Source: Cenarchaeum sp. (lineage in GTDB: Archaea; Thermoproteota; Nitrososphaeria; Nitrososphaerales; Nitrosopumilaceae). Taken from it: 6,941 nucleotides of DNA. The stretch's first letter is position 1. Each line of letters begins with the position of its first letter. The stretch is taken from positions 1 through 6,941 of the forward strand of contig RKSK01000048.1 of the NCBI GenBank assembly GCA_007570915.1, read 5' to 3'. Of this stretch, positions 4,610 to 6,941 are shown in pieces. A model generated the notes under the pieces. The model was not told the origin of the DNA and did no database searches. It saw nothing but the letters and a program-made list of their open reading frames with translations. The position numbers were made by a program, and so were the translations under genes.

Positions 4610-6393
4610 CGCCGGCGCGCCCCCGCCTGCGAGATGATGCCCTCGGCGACCTTTTTGCCCATGCTTGCGACCCTGGCGACCTTGCGCGCGTCGGCGCCCG
4701 CGAGCGCCCTCCTGTCGCGCCAGCCGGCCCTGTAGAGCTCGCGCGCGCGTACCCTGCCCACGCCCCTTACCCTCGTGAGGTCGATGAGCTCGCGCCGTAT
4801 CCCGTACGCGAGCCTGCGCTCGAGCTCGTCGGCCTCGGACGCGAGCTCCCCCCTGCCCTCGTGCGCGGCGATCCTCGAGAGGCAGTGCGCAATCCACGCG
4901 GCCCTCTCCCTCATGCGGTGCAAGTCGCCGGACTCGACGCCGTGCGCGGCGGCTATTGACGACTCGGACTCCTCGCAGACCCACGCGTACAGCGCCAGCG
5001 TCGACTTTGAGACCTCGTCGGCGTGGACCTCGTACACGAGCTCCCCCCCGTGCTCCTCGAGCAGCCCCTCGGCGCCCTCGCGGTCTCGCTCGCGCGGGGC
5101 GGACTTTGGGTAAAACTCGCCGCACTCGGCGATCGCGTGCACGAGCCCCAGCGTGTGGTCGCGCCCGGCCCCGGCCATCTCGAGGACCTCGAGGAACTCG
5201 GTCGCCGTGTCGGGGTCCAGGTAGAGCTCCGAGACGAGCCTGCCCAGGTCGCTTGCGATGTGCCTCGCCGCCGCGCCGGCCCCCCTTGAGGCGACCATGC
5301 CCTTTTTTGCCAGCGACCGCAGGGCCGAGCCGACCTCGCGGTCAATGTCGGCCCTGGAAAGCTGCGTTCCGCCCAGCGTGCCCATGAAAAAGTCCGTGAC
5401 CTGCTGCCTCTTGAGGGCCGCGCGTATGACGAGGAGGCCCAGCGCGTGTATGCGCATCGCGCGCGCGCTGAGTATCTGCGACTCTACGGGCTCGGGCTCG
5501 GCGCCAATGTACCCCCTTGCCATGTCCACGCCCGCGTTGCCCGGCACGATCACCGCCTCGCCGCGGTCGTCGTACTGGGGCCGGCCCGCGCGGCCCGACA
5601 TCTGCTTGTACTCCAGCACGCTTATCGGGGCCATGCCGCGCCTCGTGTCAAAGCGCATGAGCGAGGATATCACGACGCGCCTGGCCGGCAGGTTCACGCC
5701 GGCGGCGAGCGTCGGCGTCGCCGTGACGAGGCGTATGGCCCCGCCGCGAAACTCCTCCTCGACAATGCTGCGGCAGGACTGGCTCAGGCCCGCGTGGTGG
5801 AACGCGACGCCCTTTTTGACCAGGTCGGCGAGCCTCCTCACGGCGTCCGTCATCTCGTTCTCGCGCACAATCCTGGCCGACGCCTCCCTGAGGCGCTCGC
5901 CTGCCTTGCGGCCTATCAGCGACTCGACGGCCGCCGAGGCCTTTGTCGCCATCGACATGGAGAGCGGGCGCGTGTTCGCGAACACGAGGGCCTGCCCCCC
6001 GCCGGCGACGGCCCCGACGCCAATGTCGACGGCCGGCCCGCGGATCGTGGGCTCCACCTCGAGGGACGCCCCGTCGGCCATGCGGATCGCCCCGCCGTCA
6101 TAGACGCCCTCGGCGAGCGGGACGGGCCGCCAGTCGCTCTCGACCAGCGCCGCGCCGAGCCACCCTGCGATCTCTTTTGCGTTGGAGACCGTCGCGCTCA
6201 GGCCCAGGACCTGCGGCGGCCTCTTGGCCGAGAGCGCGTGCGCGATGGCCATCTCGAGGGCCGGCCCCCTGCCCTCGTCGCCGATGAGGTGTATCTCGTC
6301 GGATATGACGAGGCCCACGCGCGACATCCACGCCGGCTTGTGGCGCATGAGCGAGTCCATGCGCTCGTTGGTGAGCACGATAATGTCGGCGGC
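4606..6393 (-). pseudogene. hel308: Hel308 helicase, main part without Walker A
   Basis: Hel308 is a Ski2-like 3'-5' DNA helicase that acts at stalled replication forks. Read downward from 6393 the sequence begins ADIIVLTNERMDSLMRHKP. Numbering from the GTG at 6378, motif II DEIH is at 27-30, SAT at 61-63, QALVFANTR at 129-137, ATPTLAAGVNLPARRVVI at about 220-237 and motif VI QMSGRAGRP at 259-267. The later winged-helix, ratchet and helix-hairpin-helix (VRGVGRVRARELYRAGW) parts are complete to the TGA at 4606. The family is about 700 residues; here only ~590 remain, and motif I (Walker A) and Ia are gone. An in-frame TAG at 6394-6396 closes the frame just above. Translation from GTG 6378 or a later start would give an ATPase-dead fragment. 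The retained part has no internal stops and is strongly conserved, so the break is recent or artificial. Confidence 0.9.
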
Positions 6394-6401
6394 CTACCGA
6401 C
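6385..6401. other. hel308 breakpoint with short inverted repeat
   Basis: The two Hel308 fragments meet here with a change of frame and of base composition. The sequence gtcgg-cggccta-ccgac contains a 5-base inverted repeat around the junction. This may be chance in GC-rich DNA, or a trace of how the join arose. Confidence 0.55.
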
Positions 6402-6500
6402 CTTAATGCTGTTGGCTTGTGGAGGGTATAACTCAACAAACCCTTTCTTTACTAAATAATCGCGTAACTCTTCTGGCAAATCCAGCTCACAAACGCGCAC
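6397..6500 (-). pseudogene. hel308: Hel308 N-terminal fragment in AT-richer DNA
   Basis: Read on the minus strand from the GTG at 6500, this encodes VRVCELDLPEELRDYLVKKG and then FVELYPPQANSIKVG, which is the Hel308 N-terminus with its Q-motif (YPPQ). It ends exactly where Walker A should follow about ten residues later. Codons are mixed at the third position (TTA, GTA, AAA, CCA), unlike the almost uniformly G/C-ending codons of the main hel308 part. Its frame does not match that part; it runs on into a meaningless frame until 6198. The open frame extends upstream of the GTG to about 6700, but the residues there do not look like Hel308, so GTG 6500 is the best start. A weak TATA-like aaatac lies about 28 bases upstream. 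Confidence 0.8.
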
Positions 6501-6941
6501 ACAGCCATCTGCGTGATTGTCATTGCGTATTTCATCACACAAACTTCCATAACAGGTATGCCTATTTTCAGATTTACGTTCATGCACACTTGTATTTTTA
6601 TTTGTTTCAACAACTTCTCCCATGTCTAATCCCACCAAGACTGCACGCTTACCGAAATCAATGAGCTCATTCTGCGCATGGCCTTCATTTCGTTATCTGT
6701 GATGGGTTTTACCACGCACAGACCACAGCGTGCTTTCCACGTGTCCACACCCCCCCGATGCCACTGCGCCCTATAAAAGATTTCTTGTGAAGCTGCGCAC
6801 GCACGCCTAAATTTGGACAAATCGGAGGATTTAACCTAGTTTGCACTAAGCTCCAGTTTTCATTGTGACCAGTAAGCTAATTTAAAATTTCTGAGTAATA
6901 GATCACACCAGCCAGATAAACAACAAGCTGGTGAATAGTGC
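6501..6941. other. AT-richer tract without recognisable genes
   Basis: Base composition falls sharply compared with the rest of the window: the 60 bases 6841-6900 contain 19 G or C, while 6301-6360 contain 39. On the minus strand one frame is open from about 6700 to the Hel308 GTG, and another encodes 64 residues at 6626-6820 (starting SKFRRACAASQEIF). Neither looks like a family I know, and they might be one frame-shifted gene. At the very end, minus-strand bases 6939 down to about 6880 encode TIHQLVVYLAGVIYYSEILN then a stop, possibly the tail of a gene lying outside the window. No tRNA or transposase is visible. A TATA-like ctataaaag on the plus strand (6771-6779) has no good gene after it. 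Confidence 0.5.
6906..6933. repeat. Inverted repeat, possible hairpin
   Basis: CACCAGC at 6906-6912 and GCTGGTG at 6927-6933 are perfect reverse complements separated by 14 AT-rich bases. It could form a stem-loop in RNA or be a protein-binding site. There is no T-run that would make it an obvious terminator. Confidence 0.5.

Noticed and set aside
3177..4637. A 486-codon open frame on the plus strand across the transferase gene
   Set aside because: It is antisense to a protein with clear family motifs, and its residues are the low-complexity Ala/Arg/Thr mixture expected from reading GC-rich genes in the wrong frame.
4610..5125. Upstream continuation of the transferase frame, giving about 500 residues
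   Set aside because: The added part lies wholly within hel308 in another frame and is Arg-rich without family resemblance; the enzyme family length fits a start near 4609.
5258..6459. Long plus-strand open frames opposite hel308 (5258-6103 and 5446-6459)
   Set aside because: They are antisense to strongly conserved helicase motifs and have no motif of their own; the high GC content suppresses stop codons.
6590..6700. Possible HflX-like GTPase start (KRAVLVGLDMGE) on the minus strand
   Set aside because: Only about a dozen residues are suggestive; the following residues match nothing in that family and no GTPase motif is present.
1..6941. CRISPR array, rRNA, tRNA, transposase or integrase
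   Set aside because: I found no regularly spaced direct repeats, no cloverleaf-like sequence and no transposase or recombinase motif on either strand. The only repeats are the tandem gene duplication and the two-unit in-frame repeat at 2768-2872.

Overview
The window is mostly very GC-rich, tightly packed DNA that looks archaeal and most likely comes from a high-GC thaumarchaeon (Nitrososphaerota). The evidence is a Hel308-type helicase, a polyprenyl-phosphate GlcNAc-1-phosphotransferase with archaeal-type motifs, a short Trm112-like protein, TATA-type promoters sitting about 28 bases upstream of start codons with no ribosome binding site (leaderless transcripts), and neighbouring genes joined by ATGA stop/start overlaps. 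The thaumarchaeal placement rests on recalled resemblance of the helicase, aminotransferase, Trm112 and glycosyltransferase proteins. No database search was possible.

Layout. Positions 1-1260 hold a tandem duplication of a two-gene unit: a 46-47 residue protein with one CxxCxGxG knuckle, followed by a three-helix membrane protein. The downstream copy is intact and coupled by an ATGA overlap. The upstream copy is decayed by premature stops and loss of the 3' half. Positions 1260-1430 hold nothing I can recognise. From 1465 a plus-strand run follows: a branched-chain aminotransferase gene that has lost its middle (including the PLP lysine region) and changed frame, then a Gfo/Idh/MocA-like oxidoreductase that seems to lack a normal nucleotide-binding N-terminus and carries a 24-residue internal repeat, then an intact Trm112-like gene. 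From about 6500 down to 3396 a minus-strand run converges on it: hel308, the GlcNAc-1-phosphate transferase, and a 74-residue two-helix membrane protein. These overlap end to end, and the last one meets the Trm112 gene at a shared CTAG.

The most striking point is at about 6394-6401. The GC-rich hel308 stops at codons for the region just upstream of motif II, and the DNA changes abruptly to AT-richer sequence. That AT-richer sequence encodes the first ~35 residues of a Hel308 with quite different codon use. About 75-80 residues containing the Walker A motif are missing between the two parts, and the frames do not match. The join is either a real recombination/deletion scar or an assembly chimera of two related archaea. 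The remaining AT-richer tract (to 6941) has no gene I can identify.

Together the intact genes suggest translation-factor methylation (Trm112 as methyltransferase activator), surface glycan lipid-carrier synthesis (GlcNAc-1-P transferase) and, if it were whole, replication-fork repair (Hel308). Two genes with clean internal deletions and intact flanks in 7 kb point to recent genome erosion or to assembly error. The clearest candidate for something undescribed is the duplicated CxxCxGxG mini-protein plus membrane-protein pair.
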